A stretch of DNA of 64,000 nt. It comes from Pontibacter akesuensis (GTDB lineage Bacteria > Bacteroidota > Bacteroidia > Cytophagales > Hymenobacteraceae). The notes beneath the pieces were generated by a model. It saw only the letters and a list, made by a program, of their open reading frames with translations, was not told the origin of the DNA and searched no databases. The stretch covers positions 2,976,001 through 3,040,000 of the forward strand of contig NZ_CP014766.1 in NCBI RefSeq assembly GCF_001611675.1, written 5' to 3'. Positions 25,806-33,968 of the stretch are shown here, piece by piece. The translations under genes and the position numbers were made by a program. Positions within the stretch are counted from its first letter, which is position 1. Each line of letters begins with the position of its first letter.

Positions 25806-25858
25806 TTTCTGAAACTGCTGTTTCTCAAGTATGAGTTTAATAGCTGACGGTATGGCGC

Positions 25859-25878
25859 GGACAGGTCGCGACCTGTCC
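25859..25878. repeat. Perfect 20-bp palindrome GGACAGGTCGCGACCTGTCC
   Basis: This is a fully symmetric sequence in the spacer between the pentapeptide-repeat gene and pyrD. It resembles dispersed intergenic palindromes with a CGCG centre. Confidence 0.75.
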
Positions 25879-26188
25879 CTACAAGTTCTATAATGGAAGG
25901 GAGCGTAAGCAGTAGCTACCTGAACCGATTCCAGTCGTTGGGTTGAGCGCCTTGTAATTGATGCGGTGCCCGCTAGGGCAGCCCGCAGCGGAGCGAGGAG
26001 CAGCTTCAATTGCGCAGCGCGATGCCCGAGGACGAGGCCTCGCGGCCGTGAGCGCTCCAAAGTATAAAGCGAAGCGTTTGGTGTTTGGGAGCTGGAGGAT
26101 GAACAGCGGCTAGATAAGATAGCTTGAATGAAGTTACAAGGAGCAGCGGCTATGGAAGTATAAACTGCAGTAAGCAAAGGCAGCTAAA

Positions 26189-26210
26189 GGCACAAGCGGA
26201 CGCTTGCGCC
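26189..26210. repeat. GC-rich near-palindromic repeat
   Basis: GGCACAAGCG and CGCTTGCGCC flank GA and pair with one mismatch. It is a third repeat type in the same spacer. Between the repeats (about 25880-26190) lies a GC-rich stretch with three AAGTATR motifs and no credible gene. Confidence 0.6.
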
Positions 26211-26279
26211 AGGTAAGTAATCCAAGAGGATCAGCATAAGAAAAGTACTTTTAAGTATAAATGCTACAGCTTCTCAGGT

Positions 26280-26316
26280 CCCCTCTCCCTAACCCTCTCC
26301 CCAAGGGGCGAGGGGA
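26280..26316. repeat. CCCCTCTCCCTAACCCTCTC-type intergenic repeat
   Basis: A C-rich half followed by GGGGCGAGGGGA forms an imperfect hairpin. This sequence type recurs in spacers of many unrelated bacteria. It is the fourth repeat type in this spacer. Confidence 0.7.
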
Positions 26317-26429
26317 TTCTTTAAGATAACCTTCGTCGAATAATCTATGAGTGAGGTCGTTGTATCAAGATAAAGTTGTTCTGAGCAAAACTTTATCCTT
26401 CATCACCTTCTATCCTAACCCCGGCATCT

Positions 26430-26437
26430 TATCTTTG
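26430..26437 (+). promoter_or_regulatory. Candidate -7 box of pyrD
   Basis: TATCTTTG is a perfect TAnnTTTG 28 nt before the pyrD start. Confidence 0.45.
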
Positions 26438-26465
26438 CAGGCAAGTATAACTAACCGCCAACGCC

Positions 26466-27497
26466 GTGTATAAAAGCCTGCTGCGCCCGCTGCTCTTCCA
26501 ACTCGATCCCGAGAAAGTCCATTACCTCACCACCGATGCCCTGCGTGCTTCCATGAAGCTGCCGCTGGCCCGTAACATCAGCCAAAAAATGTTCAAGGTG
26601 GAGAATGCACGGCTGGAGCGGGAACTGTTTGGGCTGAAGTTTCCGAACCCGGTTGGCCTGGCCGCGGGCTTCGATAAAGACGCCAAACTGGTGGATGAAT
26701 TGGCAGAGTTGGGGTTTGGCTTTGTCGAGATCGGAACATTGACTCCGAAGCCACAGTCAGGCAACGACAGGCCGCGCCTGTTCCGCTTGCCACAGGACCA
26801 GGCCATCATCAACCGCATGGGCTTCAACAACGAGGGAGTGGATGCGGCTGTGAGGCGCTTGGAGAAGCGCAAAAGCAATGTGATTGTGGGCGGCAACATC
26901 GGTAAAAACAAAGTAACGCCAAACGAGGAGGCCCTTAGCGACTACATGTACTGCTTTAAGGCGCTGTTTGATGTGGTGGACTATTTTGTGGTGAATGTCA
27001 GTTCGCCTAACACGCCTGACCTCCGAGCCCTGCAGGACAAGGAGCCGTTGCAGCGGCTGCTGGTAGCGCTGCAGGAGCAGAACCAGAAAATGCGTAAGCC
27101 AAAGCCGCTGCTGCTCAAAATAGCCCCCGACCTGAACCTCGAGCAGCTCAACGACATCATCGAGATCGCCACGGAGGCCAGGCTGAGCGGCATCATCGGC
27201 ACCAACACCACCGTCAGCCGTAAGGGCCTGCTGACACCGGAAGCGCGGGTGCAGGAAATTGGCATGGGTGGCCTGAGCGGGAAACCACTGACCATACACT
27301 CCACGCAGATCATCCGCCACCTGCGCACGTTTCTGCCGCCGGAAATTCGCCTGATCGGCGTAGGCGGCATTATGACGGGAGCGGACGGCGTAGAGAAAAT
27401 CCATGCCGGTGCCGACCTGGTGCAGCTTTATACAGGCTTTATCTATGAAGGGCCATCTCTGATCAGCCAGATCAATAAAAAATTACTTTCCAGATAA
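26466..27497 (+). CDS. pyrD: Dihydroorotate dehydrogenase (quinone), class 2
   Basis: PyrD oxidises dihydroorotate to orotate in pyrimidine synthesis and passes electrons to quinone at the inner membrane. The start is a GTG at 26466. The 343-aa protein has the class 2 N-terminal helix ([20 protein letters not shown]). FMN and substrate blocks are [59 protein letters not shown] with the catalytic serine, and [27 protein letters not shown]. pyrF lies 4.5 kb downstream in the same direction. Confidence 0.97.
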   Translation: MYKSLLRPLLFQLDPEKVHYLTTDALRASMKLPLARNISQKMFKVENARLERELFGLKFPNPVGLAAGFDKDAKLVDELAELGFGFVEIGTLTPKPQSGNDRPRLFRLPQDQAIINRMGFNNEGVDAAVRRLEKRKSNVIVGGNIGKNKVTPNEEALSDYMYCFKALFDVVDYFVVNVSSPNTPDLRALQDKEPLQRLLVALQEQNQKMRKPKPLLLKIAPDLNLEQLNDIIEIATEARLSGIIGTNTTVSRKGLLTPEARVQEIGMGGLSGKPLTIHSTQIIRHLRTFLPPEIRLIGVGGIMTGADGVEKIHAGADLVQLYTGFIYEGPSLISQINKKLLSR

Positions 27498-27512
27498 GCC
27501 AGATTAAGACAC

Positions 27513-27549
27513 TTTGGGCAAGGCAATGCCACTAAAAAGTGTAAATTTG
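27513..27549 (+). promoter_or_regulatory. Candidate promoter of ftsK-lolA
   Basis: TAAATTTG at 27542-27549 is a perfect -7 box 22 nt before the ftsK ATG. TTTG at 27513-27516 is the possible -33 element, at a rather long spacing of 25 nt. Confidence 0.45.
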
Positions 27550-27571
27550 AGATTCTAAAGTAGCAGATAGT

Positions 27572-30190
27572 ATGGCTAAGAACACTTACAGAAACGACAC
27601 AGTGCAGGCAGGGCGGAGAAACGAGGCGCGTAGTAAGAACGAGCCACGCATGACCAACGTGCCCAAGGGGGAGAAGCCGAAAAAGGCGAAGAAAAAATGG
27701 TCTTTCCGTATTCCCACGCCCAAACTGAACCTGACACCCGCCTTTTTCAAGGACCGCCGCTTCAGATTATCGATTGGGTTCACGTTTCTGCTGTTATCCC
27801 TTTTCCTGACCATCGCCTTCGTATCGTACCTGTTCACCGGCCATGCCGATCAGAGTGTGGTGGAGACCGTGAGCGGAACCGGGCTGAAAGAGTCGGGCAA
27901 AGAGGCGGAGAACTGGCTAGGGCTTTTTGGAGCCTGGCTGTCGCACATCTTTATAAACGACCTGGTGGGCATTGGCGCCTTTTTCTGTATCCCGGTTTTC
28001 TTCTTTACAGGGGCTAAAATCGTTTTTAAGCGCGTAAACGTGTCGTTGAGTTATGTGCTGGGGCTGTGCAGCTTCTGTATGCTGTGGTTAAGCCTGGCCC
28101 TGGGCTACGCGGTGTTTGCCTCACAGGCCATCGACAAGTATGGCTTTCTGGGCGGCTCCATCGGGATCGAAACGGCCATCTGGCTTAACAGCCTGATTGG
28201 CTGGGGCTCCTGGTTGCTGTTGGGCTTTTTGCTGCTGGTTTTTGTAGTAAGCTACTTCAACGTGACAAGTATAAGCTGGGGATCATCTGCTGCGCCAGCC
28301 ACTCTGGCTATGGAGGGTGCCGGTGCCGATAAAAACTACGCCGATAACCTGGGCGACGTGCTGGGTGGCCGGGCAAACAGTGTAAACCACAATGCTGACC
28401 CAACTGCTTCTCTGGAGTATGAGGAGGAAGAATACGAAGATGAGCTGTTTGATGAGGAGGAGGACGAGGAGATAAACCGTGCCCTGGAGATGGAACTCAG
28501 TACGCTTGCCGCAAAGGAAGAAACTCCTGTTGCGCCTGTGAAGCCTGCTGCACCTGCCCTGGAATTAGATATAGAGCTGCCGGAAGACCTGGAACTGGAA
28601 GAGGAGTACTACGAGGAAGAACCAGAAATGGAACTGGAGGTAGAGGCGGTAGAGGAAGAGGAGAGTGGCTCCGGCGCAATGGAGAACTACGACCCCACAC
28701 TTGACCTGGCCAGCTACAAATACCCTACCCTCGACTTGCTGACCGACTACGGCGCCAGCAAAATACAGGTAACCAAAGAGGAACTGGAGGCAAACAAGAA
28801 TAAGATTGTGGATACGCTGGGCCACTACAACATCAGTATTGCCAGCATCAAAGCCACCATCGGCCCAACCGTTACGCTGTACGAAATTGTGCCGGACGCC
28901 GGGGTGCGTATATCCAAGATCAAGAACCTGGAGGACGATATCGCGCTTAGCCTGGCAGCGCTCGGTATTCGTATCATCGCTCCGATTCCGGGCAAAGGAA
29001 CGATCGGTATTGAGGTGCCGAACACCAAGAAAGAGATGGTTTCCATTAAGTCAATCCTTTCTACCGAGAAGTTCATGAAGAGCGATATGGACCTGCCGAT
29101 CGCTTTCGGTAAGACCATCACCAACGAAGTGTTCATCACGGACCTGGCCAAAATGCCGCACTTGCTCATGGCGGGTGCCACGGGACAGGGTAAGTCCGTT
29201 GGATTAAATGCTATACTTACTTCGCTGCTGTACAAGCGCCACCCATCGCAGCTTAAGTTTGTGCTTGTCGATCCGAAGAAGGTGGAATTGTCACTGTTCA
29301 ACAAGATTGAGCGCCACTTCCTGGCCAAGCTGCCGGATACAGACGAGGCCATCATCACCGACACGAAGAAAGTGGTGAACACGCTCAACTCGCTGTGTAT
29401 GGAGATGGACATGCGCTACGATTTGCTGAAGGATGCCGGTTGCCGTAACCTGAAGGAGTATAACCGCAAGTTTGTGGAGCGCAAGCTGAACCCGAAAAAG
29501 GGCCACCGCTTTATGCCCTTCATCGTGCTGGTAATTGACGAGTTGGCTGACTTGATGATGACCGCCGGCAAAGAAGTGGAAACGCCGATTGCGCGTTTGG
29601 CACAGCTGGCACGTGCCATTGGAATTCACCTGGTGGTGGCTACGCAGCGTCCTTCTGTGAACGTGATCACGGGTATTATCAAGGCCAACTTCCCGGCGCG
29701 TATCTCCTTTAAAGTAACTTCAAAGATTGACTCCCGCACGATTCTGGATGCCGGTGGTGCCGACCAGTTGATTGGCCAGGGGGATATGCTCTTCTCCATT
29801 GGCTCAGACATGATTCGTATCCAGTGTGCGTTTGTGGATACGCCGGAAGTAGACCGCATCTGTGAGCATATCGGCAACCAGCAGGGTTACAGTGATGCCT
29901 ACCTGCTGCCTGAGTTTGTGGGCGACGAAAGCGGCAACGAGAAAGCCGACTTCGATCCAAGCAACCGCGATCCGTTGTTTGAGGAGGCAGCCCGCATTAT
30001 TGTGCAGCACCAGCAGGGCAGTACCTCGCTGCTGCAGCGCCGCCTGAAGTTGGGCTACAACCGCGCCGGCCGCCTGATCGACCAGTTGGAGTCTGCCGGT
30101 GTGGTGGGCGCCTTTGAGGGCAGCAAGGCGCGCGAAGTTTTAATTCCGGACGAATACAGTTTGGAACAGTTATTGAATACCCTTGGGTAG
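27572..30190 (+). CDS. ftsK: DNA translocase FtsK
   Basis: FtsK couples septation to chromosome segregation, pumping DNA at the division site and activating XerCD at dif. The 872-aa protein has a basic N-terminal tail and four membrane segments (about 66-88, 130-150, 158-182 and 208-230). A linker of about 140 residues (240-375) is very acidic, with runs of Glu and Asp. The motor follows, with Walker A GATGQGKS at 535-542 and Walker B IVLVIDELADLM. A C-terminal winged-helix gamma domain (about 800-872) includes LKLGYNRAGRLIDQLE. The linker is shorter than in E. coli. Confidence 0.96.
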   Translation: MAKNTYRNDTVQAGRRNEARSKNEPRMTNVPKGEKPKKAKKKWSFRIPTPKLNLTPAFFKDRRFRLSIGFTFLLLSLFLTIAFVSYLFTGHADQSVVETVSGTGLKESGKEAENWLGLFGAWLSHIFINDLVGIGAFFCIPVFFFTGAKIVFKRVNVSLSYVLGLCSFCMLWLSLALGYAVFASQAIDKYGFLGGSIGIETAIWLNSLIGWGSWLLLGFLLLVFVVSYFNVTSISWGSSAAPATLAMEGAGADKNYADNLGDVLGGRANSVNHNADPTASLEYEEEEYEDELFDEEEDEEINRALEMELSTLAAKEETPVAPVKPAAPALELDIELPEDLELEEEYYEEEPEMELEVEAVEEEESGSGAMENYDPTLDLASYKYPTLDLLTDYGASKIQVTKEELEANKNKIVDTLGHYNISIASIKATIGPTVTLYEIVPDAGVRISKIKNLEDDIALSLAALGIRIIAPIPGKGTIGIEVPNTKKEMVSIKSILSTEKFMKSDMDLPIAFGKTITNEVFITDLAKMPHLLMAGATGQGKSVGLNAILTSLLYKRHPSQLKFVLVDPKKVELSLFNKIERHFLAKLPDTDEAIITDTKKVVNTLNSLCMEMDMRYDLLKDAGCRNLKEYNRKFVERKLNPKKGHRFMPFIVLVIDELADLMMTAGKEVETPIARLAQLARAIGIHLVVATQRPSVNVITGIIKANFPARISFKVTSKIDSRTILDAGGADQLIGQGDMLFSIGSDMIRIQCAFVDTPEVDRICEHIGNQQGYSDAYLLPEFVGDESGNEKADFDPSNRDPLFEEAARIIVQHQQGSTSLLQRRLKLGYNRAGRLIDQLESAGVVGAFEGSKAREVLIPDEYSLEQLLNTLG

Positions 30191-30216
30191 AACTATAACA
30201 GGTACCTAAAAACGAT

Positions 30217-30861
30217 ATGAAAAAGTTATTCTCTCTATTGCTGGTTGTGCTTTTATTCGCTTCGGTGGCAAGTGCACAACAGGACCCTCAGGCAACAAAA
30301 GTACTGAATGCCATGAGCCAGAAGTATAAGTCGATGAAGGCTTTCAAGGCCGACTTCGCTCAGACGCTGGAAAATACTTCGGCCAATGTAAAGGAAACTA
30401 TGAAGGGCAGCGTTACGGTTAGCGGCGACAAGTACCGTTTGGGCGTGAGTGGCCAGGAGATTATCAGCGATGGCAAGACCATGTACACGTACCTGAAGGA
30501 TGCCAACGAAGTGACGATTACCGAATCTGATCCTGAGGCAGAGGCCATGGCGCCGAGCCGCATTTTCGACATGTACAAGAAGGGCTACAAGTATAGCTAT
30601 GTTGGCCCGGAGACGAAGGATGGCGTGAAGTATGATGTAATTGAGTTGGCGCCGGAAGACCGTAAAAACCCGATTTACAAGGTGCGTCTCTACATCAGCC
30701 AGAAAGACAAGACCTTGAAGAGCTGGCAGATGTTCCGTAGCAACGGCAACCGCTATACTTATACTATCAGCAACTTCCAACCCAACCCAACCCTTGCCTC
30801 GGATGCTTTCTCCTTTAACAAGGCCAAGTATAAAGGCGTAACGGTGGTTGATTTAAGATAA
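30217..30861 (+). CDS. lolA: LolA-like outer-membrane lipoprotein carrier protein
   Basis: LolA shuttles lipoproteins through the periplasm from LolCDE to the outer membrane. The 214-aa protein has a cleavable signal (1-20, ending ASAQQ). The curved-sheet pattern AMSQKYKSMKAFKADFAQTLEN, KGSVTVSGDKYRLGVSGQEIISDGKTMYTYLKDANEV is typical of this fold. It lies 26 nt after ftsK, and ftsK-lolA is a conserved order in Bacteroidota. The many lipoproteins in this window are the likely clients. Confidence 0.88.
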   Translation: MKKLFSLLLVVLLFASVASAQQDPQATKVLNAMSQKYKSMKAFKADFAQTLENTSANVKETMKGSVTVSGDKYRLGVSGQEIISDGKTMYTYLKDANEVTITESDPEAEAMAPSRIFDMYKKGYKYSYVGPETKDGVKYDVIELAPEDRKNPIYKVRLYISQKDKTLKSWQMFRSNGNRYTYTISNFQPNPTLASDAFSFNKAKYKGVTVVDLR

Positions 30862-30876
30862 TCAGGTATAAAAATA

Positions 30877-30926
30877 CCTAAAACAGAAAAGGCTGCTCCG
30901 GTTGGGGCAGCCTTTTCTGTTTTAGG
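30877..30926. terminator. Terminator between lolA and a convergent lipoprotein gene
   Basis: A 20-bp perfect stem (30877-30896 and 30907-30926), extendable by three pairs, has T-rich right and left exits. It fits bidirectional termination. Confidence 0.85.
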
Positions 30927-30945
30927 TTGGGGTGTGAAGCGCGTT

Positions 30946-31350
30946 TTAAGCGCCTGCACCAGATACAACAATGGTTTTGGTGATAAACTTGTCTTCCCCA
31001 GCCCAGAATTTTAAGGTATAGGTGCCGGGCTTTTCAGGCGTGAAGCGGTAGGAAACCTCGCGGGTGGGCAGGTACATGGCGCAGGCCTCGCCCACATAAA
31101 CAGGGTATACCTTGATAGTGTAAACCAGTTGATCCATACTTACCGCAAACTCACCGAACTGCCCACAGCTGTTGTTCACTACAAAGTATACCGTGGCGGT
31201 CACGGGCTCTCCGACCACCGCCGTTTCAGGTACGTCTACTTTAGAAACCATTGCCGGATATTCGTTTCGTGGCTTTACCTCCTCATTATCGTTGGAGCAG
31301 CTAAAGCCGCAGAGCAGGAATAAGGCGAAGAGTGACAGGATGCGTATCAT
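30946..31350 (-). CDS. Hypothetical lipoprotein with an Ig-like fold
   Basis: This 134-aa protein has the lipobox CGFSC (Cys18), followed by an acidic tether SNDNEEVKP. The mature part has beta-sandwich spacing (VVGEPVTATVYFVVNNSCGQFGEF, VSYRFTPEKPGTYTLKFWAGEDKF), ending in a strand pattern typical of Ig-like or CARDB-like modules. The two internal Cys residues could form a disulfide. No enzymatic motif is seen. A second small lipoprotein gene lies just upstream on the same strand. Confidence 0.72.
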   Translation of the reverse strand: MIRILSLFALFLLCGFSCSNDNEEVKPRNEYPAMVSKVDVPETAVVGEPVTATVYFVVNNSCGQFGEFAVSMDQLVYTIKVYPVYVGEACAMYLPTREVSYRFTPEKPGTYTLKFWAGEDKFITKTIVVSGAGA

Positions 31351-31421
31351 GAGTTTATACTTTAAGAGTATGCCTTTAAGTGAGTTGATGAAATATAGGT
31401 TCGTTCAGAGAAATTTAAGCA

Positions 31422-31937
31422 CTAATAAGCAGCATAATTTAGAATGAGATTCATACGGCTCACCTGGCTCTGCTGCACCTGAACTGGATTAATGCCGCCC
31501 TGCCCATCAAAACCGTTGGCATACAGCTTTCCTTCTTCTACGATGAAAACAGAGTACTTACCCGGTGCCAGTTTTGCCTGGTAAAATCCTTCTTCGTCTG
31601 CTTCCACGGAAAGTATAGGCGAGCCCTGCGGATTGAAATAAGTCGGCTCCTGTGTTTTTGCCTCCTGCAGCGTGGTGTAGGAATAAATCCTGATTGTTCG
31701 TTTTACGGGATACTCTTTGCATGTGGTACTGGCGGGGACCATAGGCATACAATTGCCTTCGATTAAAGTAAGTGTTCCGGCAATTCCCTCCTCAATGGTT
31801 ATTTTGTCGCTGTTTAATTCATAAAGAGCCTCGGAATCGTTGAGCCACTCATCCGCGACAGCAGCCTCCTCTTTGCTGCACGAAGAAGCAAAGAGTGCCA
31901 TGCATATTCCTACAAGTATAAAGTATGCTGCTTTCAT
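31422..31937 (-). CDS. Hypothetical lipoprotein with carboxypeptidase-regulatory-like fold
   Basis: The protein is read from the ATG at 31937 (MKAAYFILVGICMALFASSC), giving 171 aa; the open frame upstream overlaps the pyrF promoter and is not used. The lipobox is FASSC with Cys20. The C-terminal half, SVEADEEGFYQAKLAPGKYS followed by VFIVEEGKLYANG, is a prealbumin-like strand pattern seen in carboxypeptidase-regulatory-like domains. CMPMVPASTTCKEYPVKRTIRIY repeats a form found in other small Bacteroidota lipoproteins. It diverges from pyrF. The function is unknown. Confidence 0.72.
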   Translation of the reverse strand: MKAAYFILVGICMALFASSCSKEEAAVADEWLNDSEALYELNSDKITIEEGIAGTLTLIEGNCMPMVPASTTCKEYPVKRTIRIYSYTTLQEAKTQEPTYFNPQGSPILSVEADEEGFYQAKLAPGKYSVFIVEEGKLYANGFDGQGGINPVQVQQSQVSRMNLILNYAAY

Positions 31938-32029
31938 AGTATCCTGTTTATCTATACGACCCCGCTGCCGGGCAAAAGGTTGCAAGTACGGAAAGGCGGA
32001 TTTAAGTTTCTCCCTTGGCTTCAAATTTA

Positions 32030-32037
32030 TACTTTTG
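32030..32037 (+). promoter_or_regulatory. Candidate -7 box of pyrF
   Basis: TACTTTTG is a perfect TAnnTTTG 25 nt before the pyrF ATG. Part of it is also a TATACTT copy of the frequent motif. Confidence 0.5.
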
Positions 32038-32062
32038 TACAAACCATACAGCCGGCACACCC

Positions 32063-32890
32063 ATGACAAGAGCGCAGCTTTTTGAGCAAATCCTGAAAAA
32101 GAAATCTTACCTGTGCGTCGGCCTCGACACGGATCCGCTGAAACTGCCGGAGCACCTGATGGACACCGAAGATCCCGTTTTCGAGTTTAACCGCCAGATT
32201 GTAGAGGCCACTGCCGATCTGTGTGTGGCATACAAGCCCAACATCGCTTTTTATGAGGCACAGGGGCCACAGGGCTGGGTAAGCCTGCAGAAAACACTGG
32301 AGGTAATTCCGCCTGATATTTTCACCATTGCCGATGCCAAGCGCGGTGATATCGGCAACACCTCGGAGCTCTACGCCCGCGCCTTTTTCCAGCAGATGGC
32401 TTTTGACTCCATCACAGTTGCCCCTTACATGGGAGCCGATTCCGTGAAACCGTTCCTGAAGCAGGAGGGGAAATGGGTGATACTGCTGGCCCTTACCTCC
32501 AACGCCGGCAGCCAGGATTTCCAGATGCTGCGCCTGCACGACGGCCACGAAGAATACCTGTTTGAGCAGGTTCTCAGAACCAGCTCCGACTGGGCCACCG
32601 CCGACCAGATGATGTATGTGGTAGGAGCCACCCGGGCAGACTATGTGCAGCGCGTACGCCAGCTAATTCCGAATCATTTCCTGCTGGTGCCCGGCGTAGG
32701 CGCACAAGGCGGCAGCCTGGCAGAAATCTCCCGGTTAGGCATGAACCAACAATGCGGGTTGCTGGTAAACTCCACCCGCGCCATCATCTACGCCTCCTCA
32801 GGCAAAGACTTCGCAGAAAAGGCCCGCGCGGCAGCGCTGGAAGTGCAACGGGAGATGGAGGCGTTGCTGGAGGAGTTGCTGGTGAGGTAA
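32063..32890 (+). CDS. pyrF: Orotidine 5'-phosphate decarboxylase
   Basis: PyrF decarboxylates OMP to UMP, the last step of de novo UMP synthesis. The start is the ATG at 32063 ([20 protein letters not shown]), giving 275 aa; an upstream frame is only leader. This is the longer type 2 OMP decarboxylase. The active-site pattern is DAKRGDIGN with Asp91, Lys93 and Asp96. [14 protein letters not shown] and the C-terminal PGVGAQGG are also typical. It is followed immediately by the AT-rich leader repeat of cassette-like unit 2. Confidence 0.95.
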   Translation: MTRAQLFEQILKKKSYLCVGLDTDPLKLPEHLMDTEDPVFEFNRQIVEATADLCVAYKPNIAFYEAQGPQGWVSLQKTLEVIPPDIFTIADAKRGDIGNTSELYARAFFQQMAFDSITVAPYMGADSVKPFLKQEGKWVILLALTSNAGSQDFQMLRLHDGHEEYLFEQVLRTSSDWATADQMMYVVGATRADYVQRVRQLIPNHFLLVPGVGAQGGSLAEISRLGMNQQCGLLVNSTRAIIYASSGKDFAEKARAAALEVQREMEALLEELLVR

Positions 32891-32905
32891 CGTTCGATTT
32901 TCTAA

Positions 32906-33009
32906 AGATTTATAAGCTTTTGATATATAGTATATTAGTTAGTCCGGTTTCGTTTAGCTGCTTATATTAGGTGGCTAAACGGAATACTCCGTTTATACTC
33001 TAGTTATGC
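32906..33009 (+). repeat. Leader repeat upstream of cassette 2
   Basis: It shares ordered blocks with 9442-9532: AGATTTATA, TATATAGTATATT, GTTAGTCCG, CGTTTA and CCGTTTATACTCTAGTT, ending in GTTATGC. It is about 14 nt longer in the middle, where CGTTTAGC and GCTAAACG form a hairpin. It fills the spacer between pyrF and the DUF6414-like gene. Confidence 0.7.
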
Positions 33010-33020
33010 AAAATAGACTT

Positions 33021-33893
33021 ATGAATAAATATCCAATCCCTTTCTATCTTAATCAGAAGTTTGTCTTTGATATAATTGCAATTGCTGAAGATGGGTTTTC
33101 ATCTATACAAACTATAAAGTCTTCCGATACAGCAGAAAACTCAAAGGAAAATCGCATAAAAGGCGAAGTAGGTTTAAATAATGTTTTTGCTTTTTTAGGA
33201 GTCTCTATCGGTGGTGATAATGCTAATAAAAGGGTACAAGGCAATTCCCGAGAATTAGAATTTCAAAAAGTACACACGCCTAATTCTTTGTTTGCGAAAA
33301 TGAGAGCATCATTAACTGAAACGGGAATAATAAGAAAAGAGAATTTCATGCAAAGTTCTTCAGGTGAGTTTGTCGAATTCAAAGCGATATTAAGGAAAAA
33401 TCCCATTATTGATAACTTAGAAAGTTACTTTTCAATATTTAGAATGGCTTTGAGTTTTGATGATAAACCACAAGGTAAACCTCAAAAACAAGAGCAGCAG
33501 AACAACAGAAAAATGCTTGAGCAGTTTGAAGGTTTGGTTAATCAACTCAAAACGGAAGGCAGTCTAGATCTAGTAGGTGAACATTTGGGGGAAGAAGCCT
33601 TCAGCACAGTATTAACAATTGATAGAGATTATCTAAATGACCCCTCACTAAGCGACATTGCAGATGGTGAGTTTACAATTCTAGGGAAAGTGATAAAGGT
33701 AATCAATCAAGAATCTGGCGGCTCTATCAATCTTCTAAGAAAGACAAGTCTAAGTAAAGTAAATGATGTGTTGTTAAGTCAAATGTTTTCTGGGTTCCAA
33801 AATCTTGACCAGCACGGATTGAAAAATGCGGATTTCAAAAGAGAAGTAGAAGCTCCAGTAATTCAGGTAGTACCCATAGCAATATTTACATAA
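33021..33893 (+). CDS. DUF6414-like protein in an AT-rich cassette-like unit
   Basis: This protein of about 290 aa is read from the ATG at 33021 (MNKYPIPFYLNQKFVFDIIA); an ATG at 33006 lies inside the GTTATGC box and is less likely. The N-terminal YLNQKFVFDIIAIAEDGFS, the Glu- and Lys-rich middle (RELEFQKVHTPNSLFAKMRA), SGEFVEFKAILRKNPI and the later TIDRDYLNDPSL resemble DUF6414 proteins, whose function is unknown. No signal or membrane segment is seen. Composition is markedly AT-rich against pyrF and the DUF1456 gene. I infer horizontal acquisition; a defence or stress role is possible but not shown. Confidence 0.6.
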   Translation: MNKYPIPFYLNQKFVFDIIAIAEDGFSSIQTIKSSDTAENSKENRIKGEVGLNNVFAFLGVSIGGDNANKRVQGNSRELEFQKVHTPNSLFAKMRASLTETGIIRKENFMQSSSGEFVEFKAILRKNPIIDNLESYFSIFRMALSFDDKPQGKPQKQEQQNNRKMLEQFEGLVNQLKTEGSLDLVGEHLGEEAFSTVLTIDRDYLNDPSLSDIADGEFTILGKVIKVINQESGGSINLLRKTSLSKVNDVLLSQMFSGFQNLDQHGLKNADFKREVEAPVIQVVPIAIFT

Positions 33894-33902
33894 ACTAATT
33901 AA

Positions 33903-33957
33903 GCATAACCACATCTTTACGGTAGCTACGCCACCGCAAAGTCAAGTACCGTTAAAA
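33903..33957 (+). repeat. attC-like hairpin site 2
   Basis: This 55-nt element reads GCATAAC, 5-nt spacer, 12-nt arm, 3-nt loop, 12-nt arm, 9 nt, GTTAAAA. Against site 1 (8725-8777) the stem shows two compensatory changes (T:A to A:T and C:G to A:T). It keeps the same two A:C mismatches, which become G:T wobbles on the opposite strand. The structure, not just the sequence, is therefore conserved. Confidence 0.5.
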
Positions 33958-33968
33958 TCCTTTAAACC

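Larger units (their letters stand above)
33003..33957 (+). mobile_element. Candidate integron-like gene cassette 2
   Basis: The unit begins at GTTATGC (33003-33009), carries one AT-rich gene and ends with an attC-like hairpin. That hairpin opens with GCATAAC (33903-33909), the exact reverse complement of the start box. Cassette 1 shows the same arrangement with the variant pair GTTGTGC/GCACAAC. The matched variants are what pairing of the outer boxes in a circular cassette would require. An alternative is a small non-autonomous transposon family. No integrase is present in the window. Confidence 0.42.

Noticed and set aside
25794..26177. Open frame of 127 codons on the minus strand in the repeat-rich spacer
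   Set aside because: It runs through two palindromic repeats and has a low-complexity, Arg/Ser/Ala-rich translation with no domain. It looks like a chance frame in GC-rich repeats.
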